Numbered from the stretch's first letter, positions 1-15,663 are shown. The stretch is DNA of 64,000 nucleotides from Hydrogenophilales bacterium 16-64-40 (GCA_002256995.1 NCGX01000002.1:167508-231507); one strand, 5' to 3'. Program-made: numbers and translations. The notes: generated from the sequence alone by a model not told the origin.

Positions 1-1
1 A

Positions 2-199
2 CGTGAAACCGCCGGCGCGCTGATCGTCGATTCGCGGGCAGCGTCCGAGCAGGCTCGGGCGCTGGCACACGGCGTGCCGGTCGGCACAGCGGGCGGCGGC
101 GCGATTCGCGTTAAGGCGGACACGATCTGTCTGCACAGCGACACCCCCAATGCATTAAATATTGCCCGGGCCGTCCATGCGGCCCTCAATCACGGATAA
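2..199 (+). CDS. pxpA: 5-oxoprolinase subunit A (LamB/YcsF family), C-terminal part
   Basis: Only the last 65 residues are in the window; the gene starts before base 1 and ends at the TAA at 197-199. The tail contains GGGAIRVKADTICLHSDTPNA followed by an IARAV helix. This is the characteristic end of LamB/YcsF proteins, in which the KADTICLHGDTP strand is strongly conserved. PxpA works with PxpB and PxpC in ATP-dependent hydrolysis of 5-oxoproline to glutamate in the cytoplasm. The partner genes are not visible and would have to lie upstream. Identification rests on this one motif, so the family is fairly sure and the exact role is inferred. Confidence 0.8.
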   Translation, partial: RETAGALIVDSRAASEQARALAHGVPVGTAGGGAIRVKADTICLHSDTPNALNIARAVHAALNHG

Positions 200-204
200 T
201 CCCG

Positions 205-287
205 CCCCTAACCCCTAACCCCTAACCCCTAACCCCTAACCCCTAACCCCTAACCCCTAACCCCTAACCCCTAACCCCTAACCCCTA
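205..287 (+). repeat. Tandem heptamer array (CCCCTAA)11 plus a partial unit
   Basis: Eleven perfect head-to-tail CCCCTAA units run from 205 to 281, followed by CCCCTA at 282-287. The array fills nearly the whole gap between the pxpA stop (199) and the uup ATG (290). No Shine-Dalgarno sequence fits between the array and that ATG. The other strand reads TTAGGGG repeats and could form G-quadruplexes. A seven-base unit is typical of slippage-prone microsatellites. It lies outside the reading frame, so copy-number change would alter leader length and spacing but not frame. Confidence 0.97.
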
Positions 288-289
288 CT

Positions 290-2185
<1,896 letters not shown>

Positions 2186-2191
2186 CGCGGA

Positions 2192-2207
2192 TGTTTCACG
2201 TGAAACG
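2192..2207. promoter_or_regulatory. parS: parS centromere site (ParB binding)
   Basis: The sequence TGTTTCACGTGAAACG matches the universal chromosomal parS consensus TGTTTCACGTGAAACA at 15 of 16 positions, and its inner 14 bases are a perfect palindrome. It lies between uup and mnmG, about 3.4 kb from parB, as is usual for parS sites around parAB near the origin. ParB loads here as a CTP-dependent clamp and, with ParA, segregates the chromosome origin. Confidence 0.95.
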
Positions 2208-2234
2208 AAAGCCGGCAGCGGGTAAAATGCGCCC

Positions 2235-4154
2235 ATGAATTTTCCCGAGTCCTTCGATGTCATTGTCATCGGCGGCGGTCACGCCGGCACCGAAGCCGCG
2301 CTGGCTGCTGCGCGCTTGGGCGTGAAGACGCTGCTGCTGTCGCACAACATCGAAACCCTGGGCGCGATGTCGTGCAACCCGTCGATCGGTGGCATCGGCA
2401 AGGGGCATCTGGTCAAGGAGGTCGACGCGCTGGGCGGCGCGATGGCGCTGGCCACCGACGAGGCGGGGATCCAGTTCCGCACGCTCAACGCATCCAAGGG
2501 CCCCGCCGTACGGGCCACCCGGGCGCAGGCCGACCGCGTGCTGTACAAGGCGGCGATCCGCCAGCGTCTGGAAAACCAGCCCAATCTCACGTTGTTCCAG
2601 CAGGCGGTCGACGATCTGCTGCTCGACGGTGACCGCGTCGTCGGCGTGAAGACCCAGCTCGGGATTGTCTTCAGCGGCCGCGCGGTGGTGCTGACCGCCG
2701 GCACCTTCCTGGGTGGCCTGGTGCACGTCGGGCTGGAGAATTTCCAGGCCGGGCGCATGGGCGACCCGCCCTCGGTGTCGCTGGCCGCGCGCCTGCGCGA
2801 GCTAAATCTGCCGGTGGGCCGCCTGAAAACCGGCACCCCGCCGCGCATCGACGGTCGCACCATCGACTTCAGCCAGACCCAGGCGCAGCCGGGCGACGAC
2901 CCGGCGCCGGCGTTTTCCTTCATGGGCGACGCGGCGCGACATCCCCCCCAGCGCCCGTGCTGGATCACCCACACCACGGCGGAGACGCACGAGATCATCC
3001 GCGGCGGCCTCGACCGCTCGCCGATGTACACCGGCGTCATCGAAGGGGTGGGGCCGCGCTATTGCCCGTCGATCGAGGACAAGATCACCCGCTTTGCCGA
3101 CAAGACCAGCCACCAGATTTTCCTCGAACCCGAGGGGCTGACCACCCACGAGGTCTATCCCAACGGTATTTCGACCTCGCTGCCGTTCGACGTGCAGCTG
3201 GCGATCGTGCGTTCGATCCCCGGACTGGCGCGGGCGCATATCCTGCGCCCCGGCTACGCCATCGAATACGACTACTACGACCCGCGCAATCTCAAGGCTT
3301 CGCTCGAGACCAAGTCGATCGCAGGGCTGTTTTTCGCCGGACAGATCAACGGCACGACCGGTTATGAAGAGGCCGCGGCGCAGGGCTTGTTGGCGGGCAC
3401 CAATGCCGGTTTGCAGGTGCTGGACAAGGACGCGTGGCACCCGGGGCGCCATGAGGCCTATCTCGGCGTGCTGGTCGACGACCTCATCACGCGTGGCGTC
3501 TCCGAGCCCTACCGCATGTTCACCAGCCGTGCCGAGTACCGCCTGCAGCTGCGCGAGGACAATGCCGACATGCGACTGTCCGAAATCGGGCGAGCCCTCG
3601 GTCTGGTCGACGACGCACGCTGGGACGCCTTCAGCCGCAAACGCGATGCGGTCGCGCGCGAGACCGAGCGTCTCAAGGCAAGCTGGGTCAACCCCACGCT
3701 CCTGCCGGCAGAGGCGGCCACCCGGCTCATTGGCCAGCCGATCGACCATGAATACAGCCTGTTCGAGTTGCTGCGCCGGCCCGACCTGAGCTATGCGCAG
3801 GTGCTCGCACTGCCCGGCGGCGGGCCGGGGGAGGCCGACCCGCGCGTGACTGAGCAGGTCGAAATCGCCGCCAAATACCAGGGCTACATCGATCGTCAGA
3901 ATGACGAGGTCGAAAAGCAGCGCGGGCAGGAAGCCCTGCGGCTGCCGCCCGACCTCGATTACAGCCTGCTCACCGGGCTGTCGATGGAAGTGCGCCAGCG
4001 GCTGCAGAAGGCGCGTCCCGAAACGCTGGGGCAGGCGGCGCGGCTGCAAGGGATTACGCCAGCGGCCATTTCGGTGCTGCTGGTGTACGCCAAGCGCGGC
4101 TTCGCGCCAGACAAACCCCGCCTGAAGCCGGACGAACACAAGCAAAGCGCATGA
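2235..4154 (+). CDS. mnmG: tRNA uridine-5-carboxymethylaminomethyl modification enzyme MnmG (GidA)
   Basis: The 639-residue product starts with a Rossmann FAD motif ([11 protein letters not shown], from about residue 12) and the family hallmark [24 protein letters not shown]. The C-terminal half has the [22 protein letters not shown] block. Length agrees with other MnmG proteins (about 630). With MnmE it installs cmnm5 at U34 of several tRNAs, using FAD, NADH and methylene-THF; mnmE is not in the window. It overlaps rsmG by the ATGA tetranucleotide, so mnmG-rsmG-parA-parB is probably one translationally coupled operon. The parS site lies 27 bases upstream of its start. Confidence 0.97.
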   Translation: MNFPESFDVIVIGGGHAGTEAALAAARLGVKTLLLSHNIETLGAMSCNPSIGGIGKGHLVKEVDALGGAMALATDEAGIQFRTLNASKGPAVRATRAQADRVLYKAAIRQRLENQPNLTLFQQAVDDLLLDGDRVVGVKTQLGIVFSGRAVVLTAGTFLGGLVHVGLENFQAGRMGDPPSVSLAARLRELNLPVGRLKTGTPPRIDGRTIDFSQTQAQPGDDPAPAFSFMGDAARHPPQRPCWITHTTAETHEIIRGGLDRSPMYTGVIEGVGPRYCPSIEDKITRFADKTSHQIFLEPEGLTTHEVYPNGISTSLPFDVQLAIVRSIPGLARAHILRPGYAIEYDYYDPRNLKASLETKSIAGLFFAGQINGTTGYEEAAAQGLLAGTNAGLQVLDKDAWHPGRHEAYLGVLVDDLITRGVSEPYRMFTSRAEYRLQLREDNADMRLSEIGRALGLVDDARWDAFSRKRDAVARETERLKASWVNPTLLPAEAATRLIGQPIDHEYSLFELLRRPDLSYAQVLALPGGGPGEADPRVTEQVEIAAKYQGYIDRQNDEVEKQRGQEALRLPPDLDYSLLTGLSMEVRQRLQKARPETLGQAARLQGITPAAISVLLVYAKRGFAPDKPRLKPDEHKQSA

Positions 4155-4788
4155 CGGTCGAACAACAACTGAAGGCGGGCATCGCCGCCTTGGGCCTCAG
4201 CTTGCCAGACGGCGCCGAGGCAAAGCTGCTGGCCTATCTGGCACTGCTGGAGAAGTGGAACCGTGTCCACAACCTGACCGCGGTGCGCGGCGCCGAGCGC
4301 ATGGTCAGCCACCACCTGCTGGATTCGCTGGCGGCGGTTCCCTTCTTTCAGGGCGGCGGTTCTGATTCGATTCGTGTGCTCGACGTCGGCAGTGGCGGCG
4401 GCCTGCCGGGCATTCCGCTGGCGATCGCGCGGCCGGAATTGCAGGTGACGCTGATCGACAGCGTCGCCAAGAAGACCGCCTTTCTGCTGCAGGCCAAGGC
4501 CGAGCTGGGGCTGAACAATGTCAGGGTGGTCACCGGGCGGGTAGAGGATTTTCAGCTCGGGACGCATTTCGATGTCATCACGTCGCGCGCGTTTTCCGAC
4601 CTCAAGGCGTTCGTCACACTGACCCGCCACCTGCTTGAGCCGGCCGGGCGCTGGCTCGCGATGAAGGGATTGATGCCGCACGAAGAGATCGCTTACATGC
4701 CGGATTGGGTGAAAGTGAGTGCCAACCACGCGCTTGTTGTCCCGGGCCTGGAGGCGAGCCGCCATTTGATTGTTCTGGAGCCTGTTGA

Positions 4789-4792
<4 letters not shown>
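4151..4792 (+). CDS. rsmG: 16S rRNA (guanine-527-N7)-methyltransferase RsmG (GidB)
   Basis: The 213-residue product is the usual RsmG length. It has the AdoMet-binding loop [18 protein letters not shown] at about 75-92 and the family motifs [12 protein letters not shown] and [12 protein letters not shown]. It methylates N7 of G527 in 16S rRNA; loss gives low-level streptomycin resistance in many bacteria. Its start overlaps the mnmG stop, and its own stop overlaps the parA start (ATGA at 4789-4792). Confidence 0.96.
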
Positions 4793-5573
<781 letters not shown>

Positions 5574-5574
<1 letters not shown>

Positions 5575-6425
5575 TGGCCAAACTCAAAGGACTCGGACGC
5601 GGGCTCGACGCGCTGCTGGGCGGCGAAGACAACGCGGCGCCGCCGCAGGGCGAGTTGCGCATGATGAGCGTGACGCAACTGGCGCCCGGCAAATACCAGC
5701 CGCGCACCCAGATGGACAGCGAATCGCTGCAGGAGCTGGCCGATTCCATCCGCGCGCAGGGCCTGATGCAGCCGATTCTGGTGCGTGAAGTCGCGGGTGG
5801 CCACGAGATCATCGCCGGGGAACGCCGCTGGCGCGCCGCGCAAATGGTGGGGCTGGACGAAGTGCCGGTGCTGGTGCGCGAGGTCGGCGACGACGCAGTG
5901 GCGGCGATGACGCTGATCGAAAACATCCAGCGCGAAGACCTCAACGCCATCGACGAGGCGCACGGCATGCAGCGCCTGATTCACGAATTCGGCATGACGC
6001 ACGATGCGGTGGCGCAGGCGCTCGGCAAGTCGCGCGCGGCGGTGTCCAACCTGCTGCGCCTGCTCAATCTGTCGCATCCGGTGCGGGACATGCTCACCGC
6101 AGGCCTTATCGAAATGGGCCACGCGCGTGCGCTGCTGCCGTTGCACGCGGCCGCGCAGCGCGAGCTGGCGCACGAAATCGAAACCCGCGGCCTGTCGGTG
6201 CGCGAAGTCGAGCGCCGGGTGGCGCGGCTGAAAGACGTCGTCGCCGCGCCGGCCAAACAGGCCGTCTCGCGTGATGTGATCCGCCTGGAAGAGGCGCTGT
6301 CGGATGCGCTAGGGATGACCGCCCACGTGCAGGCCAACAGCAAGGGCAGTGGCCGGCTGACGCTGCATTTCGCCAGCGCGGACGAGCTGCAGGGCTTGCT
6401 GCAGCGCCTGGGCATCCTGCTGTAA
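5574..6425 (+). CDS. parB: Chromosome-partitioning CTPase ParB (Spo0J)
   Basis: I start this at the ATG at 5574, because the product then begins MAKLKGLGRGLDALLGG, the classic ParB N-terminus (GLGRGLDALL binds ParA and stimulates its ATPase). This gives 283 residues. The CTP-binding motifs (YQPRTQ, then AGERRWRAAQ at about 81-90, then ENIQREDLN) are intact. The HTH that reads parS follows (GKSRAAVSNLLRLL), and the C-terminal dimerisation domain ends the protein. The matching parS site is at 2192-2207. A longer open frame upstream is only read-through inside parA. Confidence 0.95.
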
Positions 6426-6486
6426 GGCAAGTCTCCGTTGCGGGGGCGCGCCAACAAAAACAGAACATCACTATGTACCGAAATTC

Positions 6487-6507
6487 ATCATCAAGCTGTT
6501 TGATGAT
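6487..6507. promoter_or_regulatory. Inverted repeat between parB and atpI
   Basis: ATCATCAA and TTGATGAT form a perfect 8-bp inverted repeat with a 5-base gap. It sits in the 119-base space between the parB stop and the atpI start. There is no T-tract on the plus strand beyond TTGC, so a Rho-independent terminator is doubtful. An operator or an attenuating hairpin before the ATP synthase operon is equally possible. Confidence 0.5.
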
Positions 6508-6544
6508 TGCATAGGGCGCACTGATTCAGTATCATCCGCGGCTA

Positions 6545-7898
<1,354 letters not shown>

Positions 7899-7947
7899 TT
7901 TCGATTCTAGTTTCTTGTCTTCAACTTTATTTTTAACTCAGGAGTAA

Positions 7948-8193
<246 letters not shown>

Positions 8194-8245
8194 TTCTAGG
8201 GTTGATGCAGATCCTCTCTAACCCCCGTCATTAAAAGGTGCGGAT

Positions 8246-8716
8246 ATGAATTTCAACGCAACTTTGATCGGCCAGTCCGTCACGTTCATTTTCTTCGTGT
8301 GGTTCTCCATGAAGTTTGTGTGGCCGCCGATCATGAACGCGCTCGAGGCGCGCAAGAAGCAGATCGCCGACGGCCTGGCCGCGGGCGACCGCGGCAAGCA
8401 CGAGCTGGAGCTGGCGGCCAAAAAAGCGGCTGACACGCTGCGCGAAGCCAAGGCGCAGGCTGCCGAAGTCATTGCCCAGGCAGACAAGCGCTCGGCTCAG
8501 ATCATCGAGGAAGCGAAAATGGCTGCCAAGGAAGAAGGCGAGCGTCAGCTTGCCGCAGCCCAGGCCAATATTGGACAGGAAATGAACCGTGCGCGCGAAA
8601 GCCTGCGTGAACAGGTGGCGGCGCTGGCCGTGGCCGGTGCGGAAAAAATCCTGCGTCGCGAAGTCAATGCGCAAACGCATGCTGACCTCCTGGGCCAGCT
8701 GAAAGCCGAGCTTTAA
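8246..8716 (+). CDS. atpF: ATP synthase F0 subunit b
   Basis: The 156-residue product has one N-terminal membrane helix ([21 protein letters not shown]) followed by a long charged, Ala-rich helix (residues about 35-150) that forms the right-handed coiled-coil peripheral stalk. There is one copy of the gene; no b-prime gene lies beside it, so the stalk is a homodimer. It ends 3 bases before atpH. Confidence 0.96.
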   Translation: MNFNATLIGQSVTFIFFVWFSMKFVWPPIMNALEARKKQIADGLAAGDRGKHELELAAKKAADTLREAKAQAAEVIAQADKRSAQIIEEAKMAAKEEGERQLAAAQANIGQEMNRARESLREQVAALAVAGAEKILRREVNAQTHADLLGQLKAEL

Positions 8717-8719
8717 GTC

Positions 8720-9256
8720 ATGAGCGAACTGTCTACCCTGGCACGTCCCTACGCCGAGGCGGTATTCCGCATGGCGCAGGACGAAAACGACCTGGCTGGC
8801 TGGTCTTCGCGCATCGCCAGGCTCGCGGCCATTGTGTCCGATGCCCAGGTGGCGCGCTTGATCAGCGACCCCACGGTTTTGACCGAGCGTGTGGCTGGCC
8901 TCATCATCGACGTGGCCGGCAGTGATCTCGGCGAACGCGGCGCCAACTTCGTCAAGGTGCTGGCTGAAAACGACCGCTTGTCGCTGCTGCCGGAAATCGG
9001 TGTGCAGTTCGAGACCCTGAAGGCGAAAGCCGAAGGCATCCTCGAAGCGACCATCACCAGCGCGCAGGAACTGACGCAGACGCAGCTCGACGATCTGGTT
9101 GCCGGGCTTAAGGCCCGGTTCAGCCGCTCGGTGAACGTGCAGGTGGCAGTTGACCCCGAACTGATCGGTGGGGCCATCATAGCCATCGGCGACCAGGTGA
9201 TAGACGGCTCGGTGAAAGGGCGGTTGCAGCGCATGTCCTTTGCCCTGCAGGCGTAA
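8720..9256 (+). CDS. atpH: ATP synthase F1 subunit delta
   Basis: The 178-residue product has the standard OSCP/delta layout: an N-terminal six-helix bundle beginning with [15 protein letters not shown], and a C-terminal part with [21 protein letters not shown], the family signature. It joins the top of the alpha3-beta3 head to subunit b. It lies between atpF (3-base gap) and atpA. Confidence 0.96.
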   Translation: MSELSTLARPYAEAVFRMAQDENDLAGWSSRIARLAAIVSDAQVARLISDPTVLTERVAGLIIDVAGSDLGERGANFVKVLAENDRLSLLPEIGVQFETLKAKAEGILEATITSAQELTQTQLDDLVAGLKARFSRSVNVQVAVDPELIGGAIIAIGDQVIDGSVKGRLQRMSFALQA

Positions 9257-9315
9257 GCCGCGGCCAGGCCCATCCAACTCATATTTATCGGAACCTCACG
9301 GTTCGGAGAACACAC

Positions 9316-10857
<1,542 letters not shown>

Positions 10858-10884
10858 TATAGACCGCGCTGATTAGGAGCCATT

Positions 10885-11757
10885 ATGGCAGCCGGAAAAG
10901 AGATACGAACCAAGATCAAGAGCGTGGAAAACACGCGCAAGATCACCAAGGCGATGGAGATGGTCGCCGCGTCCAAGATGCGCAAGGCACAGGAGCGCAT
11001 GCGGGCCGCGCGCCCGTATGCCGAGAAAATTGCAAATGTCGCCACTCACCTGGCATACGCGCACACGGAATACAAGCATCCCTTCGTGATCGCGCGTGAC
11101 ACCGTCAAGCGCGTCGGCGTCATCGTCATCACCTCCGACAAGGGCCTGTGCGGCGGCCTCAACACCAACGTCTTCCGTCTGGCGGTGAACCAGATGAAGC
11201 AGTGGGAAACCGCCGGCATCGCCATCGACGTCACCGCGTTCGGCAACAAGGGGCTGGGGTTCATGCAGCGCCTGGGCTCGAACGTGGTGTCGCAGCTCAC
11301 CGGCCTGGGCGATACCCCGCACATGGACAAGCTGATCGGCCCGGTCAAGGTCATGCTGGATGCCTATCTCGAAGGCAGGATCGATGCGCTGTACATCGTC
11401 TACAACCGCTTCATCAACACCATGAAGCAGGAGCCCACGCTGACCCAGCTGCTGCCGCTGGCGCGACAGGAAGACGAAGCGGAAGCGAGCCTGAAAAAGC
11501 ACTGGGATTATATCTACGAACCCGATGCCAAGCCGGTGGTCGACGAGATGCTGATGCGCTACATCGAGTCGCTGGTGTATCAGGGCGTTGCCGAGAACAT
11601 CGCGTGTGAACAATCGGCGCGGATGGTGGCGATGAAATCCGCTTCCGACAACGCCAAGGACGTGATCGGCGAACTGAAGCTGGTCTACAACAAGACCCGC
11701 CAGGCTGCGATCACCAAGGAACTGTCGGAGATCGTCGCTGGTGCGGCTGCGGTTTGA
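10885..11757 (+). CDS. atpG: ATP synthase F1 subunit gamma
   Basis: The 290-residue rotor shaft starts with the conserved N-terminal helix [29 protein letters not shown] and ends with the conserved C-terminal helix, including [21 protein letters not shown]. The central Rossmann-like part contains [14 protein letters not shown]. It couples c-ring rotation to catalysis. It sits 27 bases after atpA and 58 bases before atpD. Confidence 0.97.
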   Translation: MAAGKEIRTKIKSVENTRKITKAMEMVAASKMRKAQERMRAARPYAEKIANVATHLAYAHTEYKHPFVIARDTVKRVGVIVITSDKGLCGGLNTNVFRLAVNQMKQWETAGIAIDVTAFGNKGLGFMQRLGSNVVSQLTGLGDTPHMDKLIGPVKVMLDAYLEGRIDALYIVYNRFINTMKQEPTLTQLLPLARQEDEAEASLKKHWDYIYEPDAKPVVDEMLMRYIESLVYQGVAENIACEQSARMVAMKSASDNAKDVIGELKLVYNKTRQAAITKELSEIVAGAAAV

Positions 11758-11806
11758 ACGTGCCCAATACACTGAATTGCGCGATCACAGAATTTAATCT
11801 TCTTAG

Positions 11807-13195
<1,389 letters not shown>

Positions 13196-13199
13196 GCAA

Positions 13200-13287
13200 G
13201 GGATCTGGGATCAGGATTCAGGTTCAGGGAAAAGCGCGGCGTAGCCGCACCACCCCTGATCCCTGACGCTTGATCCCTGACCCCTAA
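13200..13287. repeat. Inverted, diverged heptamer arrays in the atpD-atpC spacer
   Basis: The right half (13253-13287) parses into five seven-base units: CCCCTGA, TCCCTGA, CGCTTGA, TCCCTGA, CCCCTAA. The left half (13200-13229) has the same seven-base period in the opposite orientation (GGGATCT, GGGATCA, GGATTCA, then GGTTCAGGG). GGGATCAGG (13207-13215) and CCTGATCCC (13255-13263) are a perfect 9-bp inverted repeat. A small GCGGC-GTA-GCCGC hairpin (13236-13248) sits in the loop. The last unit is identical to the unit of the array at 205-287. Confidence 0.8.
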
Positions 13288-13299
13288 CGAGGTTTTAAA

Positions 13300-13722
13300 A
13301 TGGCCATGACCCTACGCGTCGACATCGTTAGCGCAGAAAAACTACTTTACTCCGGCACCGCCGAAGTGGTGATTGCTCCCGGCATGCGGGGTGAGCTCGG
13401 TATCTACCCGCTCCACACCCCGTTGTTGACCACGCTCAAAGCCGGTTCGGTACGGATCAAAGTGCCGAACCAGGCTGAAGAAGAGCTGGTCTACGTCTCC
13501 GGTGGCATTCTCGAAGTCCAGCCGCATGTCGTCACCATCCTGTCCGACACCGCCATTCGCGGCGCCGACCTCGACGAAGCCAAGGCCCTCGAGGCCAAGC
13601 GCGCCGCCGAGGACGCGATGAAAGACAAGGCCGCCACCATCGACTACGCGCAAGCGCAGGCCGAACTGGCCCAGGCGGTGGCCCAGTTGGCTGCGATCAA
13701 GAAGCTGCGCAAGCTGACCTGA
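13300..13722 (+). CDS. atpC: ATP synthase F1 subunit epsilon
   Basis: The 140-residue product has the N-terminal beta-sandwich ([38 protein letters not shown], seen from residue 5) and the C-terminal two-helix domain ([27 protein letters not shown]) that can inhibit ATP hydrolysis. GAGG at 13289-13292 is the likely ribosome binding site. It is the last atp gene, and a strong terminator follows 19 bases after the stop. Confidence 0.97.
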   Translation: MAMTLRVDIVSAEKLLYSGTAEVVIAPGMRGELGIYPLHTPLLTTLKAGSVRIKVPNQAEEELVYVSGGILEVQPHVVTILSDTAIRGADLDEAKALEAKRAAEDAMKDKAATIDYAQAQAELAQAVAQLAAIKKLRKLT

Positions 13723-13740
13723 CCCACGGCAGGCGCTAAC

Positions 13741-13769
13741 AAAAAGGCAACCTTCGGGTTGCCTTTTTT
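13741..13769 (+). terminator. Rho-independent terminator of the atp operon
   Basis: AAAAAGGCAACC pairs with GGTTGCCTTTTTT across a TTCG tetraloop, followed by a T-run. The tract of A on the left makes it potentially bidirectional. The rest of the gap to 14020 shows no gene. It contains only a small TCAAGC/GCTTGA inverted repeat near 13865. Confidence 0.95.
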
Positions 13770-14020
13770 ATGGAAAAAAGGCGGCGGCGGCAACCATTCG
13801 GGCGGACGGGTCACAATGCAAAAGGCGGAACAAGGGTTGACTGAACGGATTATTGGACTAGTTTTCAAGCAGTAGCGCTTGATAAAAGCAATGGATGTTC
13901 AATGTGGATCGCGGATGAACGACGACGATTGTCGCGGGTTATCGATTCGATACCTGGTGCCGCCTAGTATCTTGGGAACACCATGGCGCGCCCCATTTTC
14001 AATGTTTATAGGAGCGTAAA

Positions 14021-14677
14021 ATGCGTACAACACCTTTTCTTGTCAGTGTCCTAGGCGCAACCCTGATGTCGATTGGGGCTGCAGCGGCATATGCGGAAGA
14101 TGCCCCTTTTTACAATCCGACCAATGCCGCCAGCCCGAGTGGCTATACCACCGGTTATGAGCTTTTCAGGACGATCGGCTGCCCGGGTCGTGAGCTTCTT
14201 GGCACGCCTTGTCCAGTGCCGCCGCCGCCTGCGCCGGTTGCCGAAGCGCCCGAACCCGAGCCTGCGGCTGCGCCGCCTGCACCAGAGGCAGCGCCTGAGC
14301 CCGCGCCGCTTGCGCCTGCGGCGGAACCCGTACCGGTCGCGACGCTGGTGCTGGAAGGCGTGAATTTTGATTTCGACAAGGCGGTCATCCGGCCGCAGGA
14401 TTACCCCATCCTCGACCAGAATATCGTCGCCCTGAAAGAATGGGGGGATGTGGATGTGGAGGTTGCAGGCCACACGTGCAACATCGGCACCGAAGAATAC
14501 AACCTGGGTTTGTCGCTGCGCCGGGCCGAGGCGGTTCGTAACTACCTGATCAGTAAGGGCGTCTCGGCAGATCGTCTGACCGTCAGGGGCTACGGAGAGT
14601 CCCGGCCGGCGGTTAGCAACGATACGCGGGAGGGCCGCGCCCAGAACCGTCGTGTCGAACTGGTACGTTACAAATAG
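14021..14677 (+). CDS. OmpA-family envelope protein with Asp-to-Cys change (paralog 1)
   Basis: The 218-residue exported protein has a signal peptide (residues 1-25, cleavage after AYA) and a short conserved N-terminal segment (YNPTNAAS...GYELFRTIGCPG). A Pro/Ala/Glu linker spans about 66-106, and a C-terminal OmpA/Pal-like peptidoglycan-binding domain covers about 110-218. There is no eight-strand barrel. The binding motif reads GHTCNIGTEEYN, so Cys153 replaces the Asp that normally holds diaminopimelate, while the NRRVEL arginine is kept. Cys54 and Cys64 are also present. It is a tandem paralog of the gene at 14969. It is probably periplasmic; anchoring to peptidoglycan may be weakened. Confidence 0.88.
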   Translation: MRTTPFLVSVLGATLMSIGAAAAYAEDAPFYNPTNAASPSGYTTGYELFRTIGCPGRELLGTPCPVPPPPAPVAEAPEPEPAAAPPAPEAAPEPAPLAPAAEPVPVATLVLEGVNFDFDKAVIRPQDYPILDQNIVALKEWGDVDVEVAGHTCNIGTEEYNLGLSLRRAEAVRNYLISKGVSADRLTVRGYGESRPAVSNDTREGRAQNRRVELVRYK

Positions 14678-14697
14678 CCAAGTTCCTGTTTGAACTG

Positions 14698-14726
14698 AAT
14701 ACGGGGACTACGGTCCCCGTATTTTT
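14698..14726 (+). terminator. Terminator after OmpA-like paralog 1
   Basis: AATACGGGGAC (14698-14708) pairs perfectly with GTCCCCGTATT (14713-14723) around TACG, then a T-run to 14726. The stem is nearly the same as the terminator after the second paralog, so it was duplicated with the gene. Confidence 0.93.
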
Positions 14727-14749
14727 GATACGTAGTAGAATCGTTCTTG

Positions 14750-14797
14750 TGTCGTATTTTTGCGACACGCAAATCGCACTCCGGCATGTATTTTGCA
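14750..14797 (+). promoter_or_regulatory. TGTC-N10-GACA dyad and sigma-54-like promoter before OmpA paralog 2
   Basis: TGTC (14750-14753) and GACA (14764-14767) with a 10-base gap match the enterobacterial GlrR operator exactly; the dyad extends to GTGTCG/CGACAC. Fifteen bases further, CGGCATG-tatt-TTGCA (14782-14797) has the GG-N10-GC spacing of a sigma-54 promoter, with a perfect -12 element and 5 of 7 matches at -24. The dyad is closer to -24 than usual for an enhancer site, so the assignment is tentative. Confidence 0.4.
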
Positions 14798-14895
14798 TGT
14801 CTTGAGCGACCGAGTTCGAAAATGCTGTGTTATGTTCGGTAACGCACAGAATCGGCGCGCGGTTTTAAGTATTCTCAATTGAACGTTATTACCCA

Positions 14896-14929
14896 ACATC
14901 CTGTGAAACACCATCAGTGTTCAGGATGT
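14896..14929 (+). promoter_or_regulatory. Leader hairpin upstream of OmpA-like paralog 2
   Basis: ACATCCTG (14896-14903) pairs with CAGGATGT (14922-14929), and inside it AACAC (14907-14911) pairs with GTGTT (14917-14921). This gives a 13-bp stem with a 3-base bulge and a CATCA loop. It ends 39 bases before the ATG at 14969, ahead of the ATAGGAGC ribosome binding site. It could be an mRNA-stability element, a small-RNA target or a dyad operator. Confidence 0.6.
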
Positions 14930-14968
14930 CCCTTGAATTTTGCTTGAGTTTTTTATAGGAGCTTTAAT

Positions 14969-15616
14969 ATGCGTACAACCCCTTTTCTTTTCAGCATCCT
15001 TGGCGCAACCCTGATTTCTGCCGGCGCGATCAGCGCTCACGCGGCTGAAGGCGTTTATTACGACCCGTCCAATGCCGCCAGCGCGGACGGCAAAACCGTC
15101 GGTTACGAGCTTTACAGGACGATCGGCTGCCCGGGCAAACAGCTTCTTGACGCACCGTGCAAGGTGCCGGCGCCCGCGCCCGAGCCCGAGAAGGTTGTTG
15201 CTGCTGAGCCCGTGGCCGCACCTGCGCCCGCGCCCGCTTATGTCGCACCGGCGCCCGCGCCCGAACCCGCAGCGCCGCAAAAACTGGTGCTCGAGGGCGT
15301 GAACTTTGATTTCGACAAAGCCACGCTGCGTCAGGAAGACATCGGCAGCCTCGACAATGACGTCGCGACGCTGAAAACATGGGGTGATGTGGACATCGAA
15401 GTTGCAGGCCACACAGACAGCATGGGCAGCGATGCATACAACATGAAATTGTCGCAGCAGCGCGCAGAAGCGGTCCGTAACTTCCTGATCAGCCGCGGTG
15501 TCGCTGCAGATCGCCTGACCGCCAAGGGCTATGGCGAATCGCAGCCGGTTGCGGATAACGCGACGGAAGAAGGTCGCTTCAAAAACCGTCGTGTCGAACT
15601 GGCACCGCTGAAGTAA
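14969..15616 (+). CDS. OmpA-family envelope protein (paralog 2)
   Basis: The 215-residue exported protein has a signal peptide ending near AHA (residue 25) and the same YDPSNAAS...GYELYRTIGCPG segment as paralog 1. A Pro/Ala-rich linker and a C-terminal OmpA-like domain follow. The peptidoglycan motif is intact here (GHTDSMGSDAYN, then NRRVEL). It lacks a transmembrane barrel, so it is probably a periplasmic or outer-membrane-associated protein bound to peptidoglycan. TAGGAG sits 6 bases before the ATG. The two paralogs share the first residues MRTTPF and the downstream terminator, which shows a gene-plus-terminator duplication. Confidence 0.9.
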   Translation: MRTTPFLFSILGATLISAGAISAHAAEGVYYDPSNAASADGKTVGYELYRTIGCPGKQLLDAPCKVPAPAPEPEKVVAAEPVAAPAPAPAYVAPAPAPEPAAPQKLVLEGVNFDFDKATLRQEDIGSLDNDVATLKTWGDVDIEVAGHTDSMGSDAYNMKLSQQRAEAVRNFLISRGVAADRLTAKGYGESQPVADNATEEGRFKNRRVELAPLK

Positions 15617-15635
15617 TCGCGTTTCCACGCTAGCC

Positions 15636-15663
15636 AATTACGGGGACTTCGGTCCCCGTAATT
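15636..15663 (+). terminator. Stem-loop terminator after OmpA-like paralog 2
   Basis: AATTACGGGGAC and GTCCCCGTAATT form a perfect 12-bp stem with a TTCG tetraloop. The T-tract is short (ATTGTTTG), but the stem is very stable and related to that at 14698. Confidence 0.85.

Noticed and set aside
205-287. CRISPR or true telomere
   Set aside because: Units are contiguous without spacers and lie inside a chromosome between two genes.
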